A DNA stretch of 44,471 nucleotides from Mesorhizobium sp. L2C084A000 (GCF_000502875.1 NZ_AYWX01000025.1:284-44754), one strand, 5' to 3'; shown: positions 31,557 to 39,573, numbered from the stretch's first letter. Program-made: numbers and translations. Notes: generated by a model from the letters alone, not told the origin.

Positions 31557-32299
31557 CCACCATCGATCGAAAAGATGCCGCCGCTGGTCCAGGCGGCCTC
31601 TTCGCTGGCCAGATAAACCGCGATACCGGCCAGATCGTCAGGGCGGCCGATTCTGCCGAGCGGATAGCTGCGCTCGACATAGGCTTTCAGCTCGGCCTTT
31701 GCCTCGGCCGGCAAATTGTCGACGGTCTTGCGCCGCATGGCTGTGTCGACCGTGCCGGGCGCGATGGCGTTGACGCGGATGCCGCGCGGGCCGAGTTCGA
31801 AGGCCAGCGATTTGGTCAGCGAGTTCAACGCGCCCTTCGATAGGGAATAGAGGCTCGACGGCCGCTTCGGGATCATCTTGTTGGCGAAGTAGGACGAGAT
31901 GTTGATCACCGATGCGCCGGCAGCCAGATGCGGCAGCAGGCCCTGCGTGAGGAAGAACACCGACGTCACATTGAGCGCGAAGGATTGCTGGAACTGCGCC
32001 TCGCTGACGGTTTCGAACGGCACCAGGAAAGCCACTCCGGCATTGTTGACGAGGATATCAAGCGGCCTGCCGGATTTTTTCACCTGCTCGACGACGGCCG
32101 CGATGCCGGCCGATGTGGCAAGATCGGCCGACAGCGTCTCGATAGTGCCGCCGAGTTGCTCGCGGGCAGCGTCGAGCTTCTTGGTGTCGCGGCCGACGAT
32201 CAGGACGTCCGCGCCCTCGCGCGAAAAGGCCTCGGCGATCGCCAGGCCGATGCCGTCCGAGCCACCGGTGACCAGCGCGCGCTTGTTGTGAAGTCTCAT
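31541..32299 (-). CDS. Short-chain dehydrogenase/reductase (SDR family)
   Basis: A 252-residue NAD(P)-dependent oxidoreductase of the classical SDR type. The cofactor loop is VTGGSDGIGLAIAEAF at 10-25, followed by the NNAGV motif near 85, the catalytic Ser in SVINISSYFA, and the YxxxK pair in SLYSLSKGALNSLTKSLAFE. IRVNAIAPGTVDTAMRRK gives the usual C-terminal half. VGRDTKK after strand 2 suggests NADPH. Substrate is unknown. It lies downstream of the BetI-like gene on the same strand with about 120 bases between, and overlaps the LysR 3' end. Confidence 0.9.
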   Translation of the reverse strand: MRLHNKRALVTGGSDGIGLAIAEAFSREGADVLIVGRDTKKLDAAREQLGGTIETLSADLATSAGIAAVVEQVKKSGRPLDILVNNAGVAFLVPFETVSEAQFQQSFALNVTSVFFLTQGLLPHLAAGASVINISSYFANKMIPKRPSSLYSLSKGALNSLTKSLAFELGPRGIRVNAIAPGTVDTAMRRKTVDNLPAEAKAELKAYVERSYPLGRIGRPDDLAGIAVYLASEEAAWTSGGIFSIDGGYTAG

Positions 32300-32421
32300 T
32301 CGACGCTCCGAGATTTCTGCCTCGTCGAGAGCACCGTATTGTGGCGGCCGTGGTCAAGCCGTCGGCCTATCCCCGGGTATGAACTTCGACGCCCGCCGGC
32401 CGGCAGGCCAGCCGAGGCCGG

Positions 32422-33048
32422 TTACGCGCCGGCGGTCGCAAGCTCCCGCAGGGCCAGCCGGCCCGCGACATAATTCTTGACCTGGCGGACCGCCTGTTCG
32501 CGTGAGACGCTGCCCGGCTGCAGGCCGAGCCGCAGCCAAAGCCCGTCGATCAGCGCGGTGACGCCAAGCGCGATGTCGTCGGCATCTCCAGGCGAGGCGA
32601 GGCCGCGCAGGCCCGACAACAGGTTCGAGCGCATGCGCGCATGGATCACTCTCTGGATACGGGCCATCTTCTCGTCGCGCGGCACCTCGGCACAGAGCGA
32701 CAGCCAGGCATGGCACAGGGGAGGCTGGAACAGATGCGTCTCGAAATTGCCCTCGATTACCGCATCCAGGCGCTCCATCGGCGTACGCGCCCGGCGAAGC
32801 CGCGCGATCACCGCCTGGCACAGGACGGCATTGGCCTCGCGCATCGCGTGCTCGAACAATTCCTGCTTGTTGCGGAAATAGTGCAGCACGATGCCCTTGG
32901 AGGCACCTGCCTGGGCGGCCACTTTTTCCAGGGTCGCGCCGGCAATGCCTTCGCGCTCCAACACCGCGAAGGCCGCCTGCCGCAGCTCCTTGCGGCGGAT
33001 ATCACTGAGACGCTTGAGTTTCACGGGATCGGTCCATTTCGAATCCAC
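32422..33048 (-). CDS. TetR-family regulator, BetI-like
   Basis: A 208-residue repressor resembling BetI, which controls choline-to-glycine-betaine genes. The DNA-binding domain reads RRKELRQAAFAVLEREGIAG then LEKVAAQAGASKGIVLHYFR, where the SKGIVLHYF recognition helix is close to BetI. The C-terminal domain contains HLFQPPLCHAWLSLCAEVPR, in the position of the BetI choline pocket. The start is GTG 33048, without a strong ribosome site, so it is less certain. It is divergent from choX, with two related operator-like dyads between them (33078-33112). No betA or betB genes are in the window. Confidence 0.85.
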   Translation of the reverse strand: MDSKWTDPVKLKRLSDIRRKELRQAAFAVLEREGIAGATLEKVAAQAGASKGIVLHYFRNKQELFEHAMREANAVLCQAVIARLRRARTPMERLDAVIEGNFETHLFQPPLCHAWLSLCAEVPRDEKMARIQRVIHARMRSNLLSGLRGLASPGDADDIALGVTALIDGLWLRLGLQPGSVSREQAVRQVKNYVAGRLALRELATAGA

Positions 33049-33077
33049 GTTGACATTTTCGTCCGATCAGATCAACA

Positions 33078-33112
33078 ATTGACCCATGGGACAATAAAAA
33101 GACCGATTGGTC
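33078..33112. promoter_or_regulatory. Two operator-like dyads between BetI-like gene and choX
   Basis: Site 1 at 33078-33095 is ATTGACCCATGGGACAAT, symmetrical except one position per arm. Site 2 at 33101-33112 is GACCGATTGGTC; on the other strand it extends as ATTGACCAATCGGTC, sharing ATTGACC-N3 with site 1. Both lie between the divergent starts, where a BetI-like repressor should bind. Confidence 0.6.
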
Positions 33113-33139
33113 AATTTGATGACAATGAGGAGAACCGAA

Positions 33140-34078
33140 ATGTTCCGCATCCTTGCAAATGGCGTCTGCCTTGCCGCTCTCATGTTGGCCTCTCATGCGG
33201 CCCAAGCGGCCGAGGCCGAGCAGTGCAAGACGGTCCGCATGGCCGAACCCGGCTGGAACGACCTTGCCTTCACCACCGGGGTCGCCAACGTCCTGTTGGA
33301 GGCGCTCGGCTATCAGCCGCAAAGCCAGGTGCTCGGCATCAACGTCATCTACGAGGGCATGAAAAACAGGGACCTCGACCTGTTCCTGGGCTACTGGGAT
33401 CCGGCCATGGTCACCTATTACGAGCCCTACAAGAAGGACGGCTCTGTCGAGAATGTGCGCGTCAATCTCGTAGGTGCCAAATACACCTTCGCCGTCCCGA
33501 CTTACGCTTGGGATGCCGGCGTCAAGGACATTTCCGACCTGCACAAATTCGCCGACAAGTTCGGCAAGAAAATGTACGGCATCGAGCCCGGCTCCAACCA
33601 GTTGATGATGGACGCCATCGCCGATCCCGCCTTTGGCCTGGACGGCTGGCAGGTGGTCGAGTCCAGCGAGGCCGGCATGCTGTCGGAGGTCGGCTACGAG
33701 ATCAAGGAAAAGCAGTTCATCGTCTTTCAGGGCTGGGCGCCGCATCCGATGAACACGATGTACGACTTCAAATATCTGACCGGCGGCGACAAGTTCTTCG
33801 GCCCGAATTTCGGTGCCGCGACGGTAACGACGCAGGTGCGCAAGGGCTATCTTGAGCAGTGCCCGAACGTCGCGCAATTCCTCAGGAATCTCGTCTTCGA
33901 CATCGATTTCGAGAATGTCGGCATGGGCTATCTGATCAATGACGGCATGAAGCCGGAGGACGGTGCGCTGAAGGCAATCATGGCGAACAAAAGCCGCCTC
34001 GACGCCTGGCTCGCCGGCGTCACCACTTTTGACGGCAAGCCGGGCCTCGCCGCGGTCAAGGAAAAGCTCGGCCTGTGA
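33140..34078 (+). CDS. choX: Choline ABC transporter, periplasmic binding protein
   Basis: Binds choline in the periplasm for import. The 312-residue protein has a signal peptide (MFRILANGVCLAALMLASHA, cleaved near AAQAA) and an OpuAC-type fold. The aromatic box known from Sinorhizobium ChoX is recognisable: W39 and D41 in EPGWNDLAF, W86 in FLGYWDPAM, a Tyr in KYTFAVPTY, N153 in EPGSNQLMMD and W199 in FQGWAPHPMN. ATG 33140 follows GAGGAG. Unusually, the permease and ATPase genes choW and choV are not downstream; instead an alpha/beta hydrolase gene overlaps the stop by four bases. The transporter partners must be elsewhere. Confidence 0.92.
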   Translation: MFRILANGVCLAALMLASHAAQAAEAEQCKTVRMAEPGWNDLAFTTGVANVLLEALGYQPQSQVLGINVIYEGMKNRDLDLFLGYWDPAMVTYYEPYKKDGSVENVRVNLVGAKYTFAVPTYAWDAGVKDISDLHKFADKFGKKMYGIEPGSNQLMMDAIADPAFGLDGWQVVESSEAGMLSEVGYEIKEKQFIVFQGWAPHPMNTMYDFKYLTGGDKFFGPNFGAATVTTQVRKGYLEQCPNVAQFLRNLVFDIDFENVGMGYLINDGMKPEDGALKAIMANKSRLDAWLAGVTTFDGKPGLAAVKEKLGL

Positions 34079-34917
34079 GAGCGGCCGCGCTCGATGGCTT
34101 GCCGAAGCAGGATGTGATGGCGGAGCAGGGCGCCTGGGCCAGCCGCAAGCAATTCGTCACTGTCGGCGATCTCGACATCGCCTATGTCGAGATATCGGGC
34201 GCCGAGCCGGCACTTCTGTTGGTGCACGGCTTCACCGACACCAGCCGCAGTTTTTCGCTTCTGGCGCCATATCTGGCCGGCCGCCGTCTGATCATGCCGG
34301 ATCTGCGCGGCCACGGCGCCTCGCAGGCTGGCAAGAACTGCGGCATCGCCGATCTTGCCGAGGATATCGCCGGGCTGATCCAGAGTTTACAACTCGACCG
34401 ACCGGTCGTCGTCGGCCATTCGCTGGGCGCCATGGTGGCTGTCGCTTTGGCTGCGGGGCACAAGGAGTTGATCGGCGGGCTGGTGGTCCTGGCCGGCACG
34501 TTGAAGCCCGATTTCGCGCCGGGTCATCCGCTGGTGGTGAGCGTCGAGGCCCTGCGAGATCCGATATCGCCGACCGATCCGTTCTATGCCTGGTGGCATG
34601 CCTGTCGTCCCGACGTGCCCGCAGCCTTTCTCACCGGCTTGGCGCAAGAGGCCTCGGCGATGCCGATCCCGCGCTGGCGCGCGATTCTCGAGGAAATCCG
34701 CCGCGCCGACCTGACCGATGCTGCGCGGGCCGTGCAGGCCCGGACGCTGATCATCGCCGGCGCCTGCGACCCGCTGTTCGGCGCGGCGCACCAGCAGGCG
34801 TTGCGGTCCGCTCTTCCTGAAGCTCTCCTCGTCCGCGCCGAGGCCTGTGGCCACAACCCGCATTGGGAAGATCCGGCCCTGGTCGCGAAGGCCATAGTCA
34901 AGGCATTTGAAGTCTAA
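34075..34917 (+). CDS. Alpha/beta-fold hydrolase
   Basis: A 280-residue serine hydrolase without a signal peptide. The oxyanion segment is LLLVHGFTDTSRSFSLLAPY, then LIMPDLRGHGASQAGKNCGI, the nucleophile elbow VVGHSLGAMVAVAL, the acid in IIAGACDPLFGAAHQQ and the catalytic His in ACGHNPHWEDP. The start is GTG 34075, overlapping the choX stop (GTGA), so translation is coupled to choX. This coupling suggests a choline-ester or related choline derivative as substrate, but that is inference from position. Its 3' end overlaps the convergent NIPSNAP gene by four bases. Confidence 0.88.
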   Translation: MRAAALDGLPKQDVMAEQGAWASRKQFVTVGDLDIAYVEISGAEPALLLVHGFTDTSRSFSLLAPYLAGRRLIMPDLRGHGASQAGKNCGIADLAEDIAGLIQSLQLDRPVVVGHSLGAMVAVALAAGHKELIGGLVVLAGTLKPDFAPGHPLVVSVEALRDPISPTDPFYAWWHACRPDVPAAFLTGLAQEASAMPIPRWRAILEEIRRADLTDAARAVQARTLIIAGACDPLFGAAHQQALRSALPEALLVRAEACGHNPHWEDPALVAKAIVKAFEV

Positions 34918-35693
34918 CGCCCGACCAACGATTGCGATGTGGGCGACAGCCGCAATGTCTCCGTTGGTTTGGTCAGACCAGCTTGCGCGGCCTGCCAAAA
35001 GGCCTGCCATGTCGGCGAGGCGGCGAGAGCGGCTTTGTGGCGGGCATGCGCCTCTGCGTTGTCGAAGCCGGTGACGGACATGAAGACGTTTTCATCAGCC
35101 CGCACCGGCAGGCGCGGAAAACTGTTTTCGGCATGCTCCGTAACGAAAGCGGCGAGCAGGCGTGCGTCGGCCGTCATCAGGCACGCCGTCTCAGTCTCGA
35201 AGCGAGTGGCGAAATCAGCCTCTGTGCCGGGCTGCAAATGATGAATCGCGATGACAACGATGCCGGTCAGCGGTTTGTTTTGAATGGGTTTTTCGTCATC
35301 GGCCAGGCTTGGCCGCTGCGCGCCCGCGAGGTCGAAGCCTGCGCCCGGCCACGCCGGCTTGAGCAGCAGCACATCGTCGGAATCGATCATCGTCGCATTG
35401 GCCGCATCACTGTGCGCCGCCCAGACCGGCCCGCCATAAAAAGCGGCGAGAGCATTTTTCCGCGCATCCATGCCGTCGAAGCCGCGCATCCAGACGAACA
35501 TGTCAGGCCGATCGAGGTCCCGGAACTGGCCGATGACGTTCATGCCGGCGTCCTCCTGGCCCTCGATCAGCCTGCCGTCGAAGATGCCGATGAGCGTGTC
35601 GCGCCGGCCGGGCTTCAGCGTGTATTGCCGCAACTCGACGACAGGCGAGGCGAGCGCCGTGGGTTTCGGCGCGACGTTCTGGGGCAGGTTCAT
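34914..35693 (-). CDS. NIPSNAP-family protein
   Basis: A 259-residue cytoplasmic protein. The N-terminal NIPSNAP (dimeric alpha-beta barrel) domain is clear: VVELRQYTLKPGRRDTLIGI, NVIGQFRDLDRPDMFVWMRG and FYGGPVWAAHSDAANATMID. The second half (IVVIAIHHLQPGTEADFATR, then VFMSVTGFDNAEAHARHKAA) looks like a repeat of the same fold. Function in bacteria is unknown; such barrels often act on reactive or aromatic small molecules. It is divergent from a TetR gene, separated by an array of CCTGTTTTG repeats, and is probably repressed by that regulator. Confidence 0.85.
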   Translation of the reverse strand: MNLPQNVAPKPTALASPVVELRQYTLKPGRRDTLIGIFDGRLIEGQEDAGMNVIGQFRDLDRPDMFVWMRGFDGMDARKNALAAFYGGPVWAAHSDAANATMIDSDDVLLLKPAWPGAGFDLAGAQRPSLADDEKPIQNKPLTGIVVIAIHHLQPGTEADFATRFETETACLMTADARLLAAFVTEHAENSFPRLPVRADENVFMSVTGFDNAEAHARHKAALAASPTWQAFWQAAQAGLTKPTETLRLSPTSQSLVGR

Positions 35694-35704
35694 CCGACAT
35701 TCTC

Positions 35705-35756
35705 CAAAACAGGGTGATCGTCCTGTTTTGTAAAACAGACCGGTTGTCCTGTTTTG
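35705..35756. promoter_or_regulatory. Operator array of CCTGTTTTG half-sites
   Basis: CAAAACAGG at 35705-35713, CCTGTTTTG at 35722-35730, an overlapping dyad CTGTTTTGTAAAACAG at 35723-35738, and a third direct CCTGTTTTG at 35748-35756. The array fills most of the gap between NIPSNAP (start 35693) and TetR (start 35778), the position expected for binding of two TetR dimers. Confidence 0.7.
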
Positions 35757-35777
35757 TCAACATGCTAAAGTTCGGCA

Positions 35778-36464
35778 ATGTCAGCAGAGATGACCGTCCA
35801 GCCAAAACCGCGCCCGGGAAAACGCATCAACGACCCTGAAGGCATGCGCAAGAAAGTGCTCGATGTCGCCGAGGACGCGTTCCAGGCGCGCGGCTATCAC
35901 GCCTCCAGCATCGGCGATCTGATGGCGGCGGCTGATGTCAGCGGCGGAGCGCTGCATCACCATTTCCCGACCAAGAAGGCGCTGGCGCTGGCTGTGATCG
36001 ACGAGCGTGTGGCGGCAGCGGTCGAAGAGACATGGATCGCGCCGGTGCTGGCGGCGGCGTCAGTGCGCGAGGGCGTGCGCTCGGTGTTCGAGGCCGTGGC
36101 GGCGGAACTGGAGCAGCAGGGGTTCGTGCGCGGCTGCCCGCTCAACAATCTGGCGCACGAACTGTCGCTTGCCGATCCCGATTTCCGCCTTGCCCTTGCC
36201 GGTATCTTTGGCGGGTGGCGGCAGGCGATTGCCGACAAGGTGCGTGCCGACCAGCAGGCGGGCAAGGACGAGGGCACGGACCCCGAACGCTTCGCCGCGC
36301 TGACGGTCGCCGCCTATTCCGGGGCGATGTCGATGGCCAAGACGGCGCAGGATGCCGGTGTGCTGCGGGATTGCCTGGCAGGGTTGGAGCGCAGCGCGCC
36401 GTCGCAGGGCGGCTTGGTTGCCAGGCGACGCAACAGGATACTGCCACGGCCGAGAATTATTTGA
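35778..36464 (+). CDS. TetR-family transcriptional regulator
   Basis: A 228-residue regulator. The DNA-binding domain is at about 23-70: MRKKVLDVAEDAFQARGYHA, SIGDLMAAADVSGGALHHHF and PTKKALALAVIDERV. The ligand domain contains GFVRGCPLNNLAHELSLADP, the RGCPLNNLAxE block found in regulators of reactive-compound detoxification such as the AcuR/NemR type. ATG 35778 is taken; an ATG four codons on is also possible. It probably represses itself and the divergent NIPSNAP gene through the CCTGTTTTG array. Its 3' end is followed by the third copy of the palindromic element. Confidence 0.9.
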   Translation: MSAEMTVQPKPRPGKRINDPEGMRKKVLDVAEDAFQARGYHASSIGDLMAAADVSGGALHHHFPTKKALALAVIDERVAAAVEETWIAPVLAAASVREGVRSVFEAVAAELEQQGFVRGCPLNNLAHELSLADPDFRLALAGIFGGWRQAIADKVRADQQAGKDEGTDPERFAALTVAAYSGAMSMAKTAQDAGVLRDCLAGLERSAPSQGGLVARRRNRILPRPRII

Positions 36465-36478
36465 TGTCGGCGGGACAG

Positions 36479-36635
36479 CACCCCCCTCTGGCCTGCCGGC
36501 CATCTCCCCCGCAAGGAGGGAGATCTGCAGCATCGGCGCTCGCTCGTACCTTCACCGGTGGAGATTGGCGAAAGCCGGTGTGACAGCCAATCTCCCCCCT
36601 TGCGGGGGAGATGTCCGGGAGGACAGAGGGGGGTG
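36479..36635. repeat. Palindromic element (copy 3 of 3)
   Basis: Inverted ends near 36479-36512 and 36601-36635 match copies 1 and 2 with a few substitutions (GGCCTGCCGGCC in the left arm, GGGAGGACAGAG in the right). The interior has ATTGGCGAAAGCC as in copy 2. It lies between the convergent TetR gene and the unknown gene at 36724. Confidence 0.85.
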
Positions 36636-36723
36636 TGCAGGATCGCGACGCAGCCACTTCTCTCGACCTTGCGGCTTCGCTCTGGCTGACACGAGGGGGA
36701 AGCGAAGAAGCCTGGGCTCTTAC

Positions 36724-37299
36724 CTACTCGGCCAGCGGCTTGATCGTCTCGTAGCCGTTGACGGATTCCGAACTGGTGCCTTCATCGTAGCGCCGCGCGA
36801 GCGCGGCTTGCAGATCGGGAGCATAGAGCGCGGTGAATGAATCCAGCGTCTCGCCGGCACCGTTCTTGAAGGTCTCCTTGACCGCCAGGACATTGTATTT
36901 GCAATCGCCCAGACGGAATGTTTCCTTGCCCTTGACGATCAGGCTCAGCGTCTTGGTGCCCTTCGGCGGCTGGTTCAGCGACAGCTCGACGAACTCTATC
37001 GTGGCCTTTGCCCCCGCCTTCAGCGGGAACAGCTTGCGCAGATCGGAAAACGGGATCATCGCCTGGCGGCCGGTGTCGCTGTCGCGAAACACCTCGATCA
37101 GGCCGGCGAACAGATATTGGGTCTGGGGCGATTGCGATTCGTAGGTGTTGGCAACCGACATCATCCCGCCGGCCACGGGCCGAAATTCGCTCTGGATGCC
37201 GGGTCTCGCCAGAACGAAACCCTTCCTGGCGGACTTGGCATCGACGCAACCGGCGGCATGCGCTTGCGCAAGCGAGACATGCCAGACCCGTGGCGTCAT
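36724..37299 (-). CDS. Protein of unknown function (191 aa)
   Basis: I do not recognise a family. The first 40 residues (MTPRVWHVSLAQAHAAGCVD onward) include AHAAGC, a weak lipobox-like sequence, but without a good hydrophobic stretch in front. The remainder is a mixed alpha/beta protein: TQYLFAGLIEVFRDSDTGRQ, KATIEFVELSLNQPPKGTKT, then KETFRLGDCKYNVLAVKETF and ALYAPDLQAALARRYDEGTS. Codon use resembles the neighbours, so it is very likely a real gene. The start at 37299 is the first available in the frame and may be too far upstream. It is divergent from the metallophosphoesterase with only 42 bases between starts. Confidence 0.65.
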   Translation of the reverse strand: MTPRVWHVSLAQAHAAGCVDAKSARKGFVLARPGIQSEFRPVAGGMMSVANTYESQSPQTQYLFAGLIEVFRDSDTGRQAMIPFSDLRKLFPLKAGAKATIEFVELSLNQPPKGTKTLSLIVKGKETFRLGDCKYNVLAVKETFKNGAGETLDSFTALYAPDLQAALARRYDEGTSSESVNGYETIKPLAE

Positions 37300-37341
37300 G
37301 TCGATGATGGCGCAGAGGCGCTGGACGACCGGCTGCTGTCC

Positions 37342-38487
37342 ATGCTGAATCAGCAGATGATGAATCGCCGTTCGACTGGACCGCTTTCCCGACGCAACTT
37401 CCTGGTACAGGCTGCAGGATTTGCCGCGGCCGGCGCCTTGCCGCGGCCGGCCTTAGGCCAGACCGGGCAACGCGTCCAGTCGATCGACGCCACCTTCCTG
37501 TTCATCGCCGATGTCCATGCCTGCCGCATGGCGAGCGGCTTGAGCCCCAACTGCCTGCAAGAAGGCAAGACCGACGCCGCGCTGCTGCGCAACGTGGCGG
37601 TGCTGAATGCGCTTGGCGACAAGGACTGGCCGGCCGAGATCAATGGCGTCGCCACCGGCCTGCGTTCGGCCGGCAAGATAGGCGCGCCGCTCGGCCTTGT
37701 CGTCGGCGGCGACATCACCGACGATGGCGGCGGCCAGATCACCCAGCCGAGCGAGGGCACCCAACTGCTCCAGTTCAGCCAGCGCTACAGCCAAGGCGTC
37801 GGTCCGGATCGCGTGCACATGCCGGTTTATGTCGGGCTCGGCAACCATGATCTCGACCAGAACGGGCCGCCGCACCATGTCGACTGGTACCGGCGCGAAC
37901 TGCGCGACTATGTCGAGGTCAACCATCGCGCCGGCGTGTTCTTCAAGCCGCCAGTGCCGGCCACCGACTATGATGTCGACACCGACTGCTACTCCTGGGA
38001 CTGGGGCGGCCTGCATCTGATCCAGACGCATCGTTTCGCCGGCGATACCGGCCACGGTGCCGAGAGCAGCCTGCCATGGCTGAAGCAGGACCTGGCGACC
38101 TATGCGGCGGACGGCCGCCCGGTCGTCCTGTTCCAGCATTATGGCTGGGACACTTTCTCGGTGGAACGCTGGGATGCCGCCAGGAGCCACTTTGATGATG
38201 ACGGCACCGGTGCGCCGCATTGGTGGAGCGAGGCCGACCGGCAGGCGCTGCTGGCGGCGCTCAAGGGCTACAATGTCGTCGGCATTTTCCATGGCCACCA
38301 GCACGAAACGCCGCTGATCTATCGCAGGGACGGGATCGACCTGTTCAAGCCGAAGGCTGCCTATATGGGCGGTTTCGCCCTGGCCAGGGTGACCAGCAAC
38401 GGCATGGACGTGGTGCTGGGCGAGGCGATCGGCGATAATGGCGAGGTCGTGTTCACCAATGCTTTCAGCAAGGGCTGGAGCACCTGA
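37342..38487 (+). CDS. Exported metallophosphoesterase with Tat signal
   Basis: A 381-residue hydrolase of the calcineurin-like superfamily. The N-terminus has a Tat signal: LSRRNFLVQAAGFAAAGALP, so it is exported folded. Metal ligands follow in order: FIADVHACR, VVGGDITDDGGG, GLGNHDLDQ, VLFQHYGWD and FHGHQHETP, together a dinuclear metal site. Substrate might be a phosphomonoester, phosphodiester or nucleotide. In-frame ATGs at 37342, 37357 and 37360 all keep the RR motif; none has a strong ribosome site. A bidirectional terminator follows directly after the stop. Confidence 0.88.
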   Translation: MLNQQMMNRRSTGPLSRRNFLVQAAGFAAAGALPRPALGQTGQRVQSIDATFLFIADVHACRMASGLSPNCLQEGKTDAALLRNVAVLNALGDKDWPAEINGVATGLRSAGKIGAPLGLVVGGDITDDGGGQITQPSEGTQLLQFSQRYSQGVGPDRVHMPVYVGLGNHDLDQNGPPHHVDWYRRELRDYVEVNHRAGVFFKPPVPATDYDVDTDCYSWDWGGLHLIQTHRFAGDTGHGAESSLPWLKQDLATYAADGRPVVLFQHYGWDTFSVERWDAARSHFDDDGTGAPHWWSEADRQALLAALKGYNVVGIFHGHQHETPLIYRRDGIDLFKPKAAYMGGFALARVTSNGMDVVLGEAIGDNGEVVFTNAFSKGWST

Positions 38488-38513
38488 AAAAGGCGGCCTT
38501 CGCGACCGCCTTT
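38487..38513. terminator. Bidirectional intrinsic terminator
   Basis: AAAGGCGG at 38489-38496 pairs with CCGCCTTT at 38506-38513. A-run on the left and T-run on the right allow function in both directions. It separates the metallophosphoesterase from the convergent CsbD gene. Confidence 0.75.
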
Positions 38514-38544
38514 CCCTCGATAACAACGCGTTCCTCGATGCGGA

Positions 38545-38724
38545 TCAGAGCGCCTTCCTGACCTTGTCCTTGACGTCGCCATAGGCCTTCTGCACCTTGC
38601 CGGCGATCCTGTCGGCCGTGCCTTCGGCCTGGGTCTGCCGGTTGCCGGTTGCCTTGCCGGCGGCTTCCTTGACCGAGCCCTTGACCTGCTTGGCCACGCC
38701 CGCGACCTGATCCTTGTTCACCAT
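38545..38724 (-). CDS. CsbD-family stress protein
   Basis: A 59-residue, highly charged helical protein. MVNKDQVAGVAKQVKGSVKE followed by AAGKATGNRQTQAEGTADRI and AGKVQKAYGDVKDKV is the CsbD pattern of repeated K-G-x-V-K-E elements. CsbD proteins are induced by general stress in many bacteria, but their molecular action is unknown. ATG 38724 follows GGGAGA at about eight bases. A consensus EcfG promoter (38776-38800) lies 52 bases before the start, placing it firmly in the general stress regulon. Confidence 0.92.
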   Translation of the reverse strand: MVNKDQVAGVAKQVKGSVKEAAGKATGNRQTQAEGTADRIAGKVQKAYGDVKDKVRKAL

Positions 38725-38775
38725 TTTTGCGCATCTCCCGGGATTTTGAATTCGAAGGAATTCATTGCGGTAGCT

Positions 38776-38800
38776 AACGAGCCGATGTCGGTTAGGTTCC
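38776..38800 (-). promoter_or_regulatory. EcfG-type general stress promoter of the CsbD gene
   Basis: On the minus strand: GGAAC (38800-38796), 16 bases, CGTT (38779-38776). Exact consensus, at a normal distance from a gene of a family known for stress induction. Confidence 0.75.
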
Positions 38801-38919
38801 AGGCGTCGCCCGGACGGCAGATCAGGTCGCGCGGCCGCCGCCTGGGGCAAGGTCGGTGGGCTAGGCTGTGAACACGCGTTGGCAATGGGATTTTGGAGGC
38901 CGTGCGTGCGGGGAGAAAA

Positions 38920-39573
38920 ATGGCAGAATTTACGCTCTATATTGGCAACAAGTGTTTCTCCTCATGGTCGCTGCGGCCATGGGTGGCGATGAGGCATCTG
39001 GAGATCCCGTTCGAGGAAGGTTTCGTACGGCTGCGCACGCCTGAAACTTTTGCCAATCTGGCAAAAGTGTCGCCGACCGGTCAGGTGCCGGTGCTGAATC
39101 ACAACGGCAAGATCGTCTGGGAAACCCTTGCCATCCTTGAATATCTCGCCGACCTGTTTCCCGAGAAAAAGCTCTGGCCCGCCGATATCGACGCCCGTGC
39201 GCTGGCGCGTTCGGCCGCGACCGAGATGCATTCCGGCTTTCGCGAGGTTCGCTATGGCTGGCCGATGAATTTGCGTCGGCCGAAGGGCCACAAGCCGCTT
39301 GACGCCGAGGGCGAGGCGCAACGCGCCCGCATCGAGGCGCTGTGGCGCGAGTGCCGGGAAAAATACGGCAAGGGCGGCCCGTTCCTGTTCGGCCACTTCA
39401 CCGTGGCTGATGCCATGTATGCGCCTGTCGTCACCCGTTTCGATACCTATGGCGGCACGCTGGCGCAGGATACGCGCGCCTATGTCGATGCCGTGCTGGC
39501 AACGCCGGCGATGCGCCACTGGTATGCCGAGGCGGCCAGGGAGACGTGGCCGGAACCCGGCCCGGACGAATAG
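38920..39573 (+). CDS. Glutathione S-transferase family protein
   Basis: A 217-residue protein with the thioredoxin-like GST N-domain: FTLYIGNKCFSSWSLRPWVA, in which the SxWS segment is typical of the zeta/maleylacetoacetate-isomerase-like group, then PTGQVPVLNHNGKIVWETLA with the cis-Pro and the ETLAI glutathione site. The helical C-domain follows, with GPFLFGHFTVADAMYAPVVT including the capping motif. Substrates are unknown. ATG 38920 has GGGGAG at five bases; the frame extends a few codons upstream. A terminator follows. Confidence 0.92.
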   Translation: MAEFTLYIGNKCFSSWSLRPWVAMRHLEIPFEEGFVRLRTPETFANLAKVSPTGQVPVLNHNGKIVWETLAILEYLADLFPEKKLWPADIDARALARSAATEMHSGFREVRYGWPMNLRRPKGHKPLDAEGEAQRARIEALWRECREKYGKGGPFLFGHFTVADAMYAPVVTRFDTYGGTLAQDTRAYVDAVLATPAMRHWYAEAARETWPEPGPDE

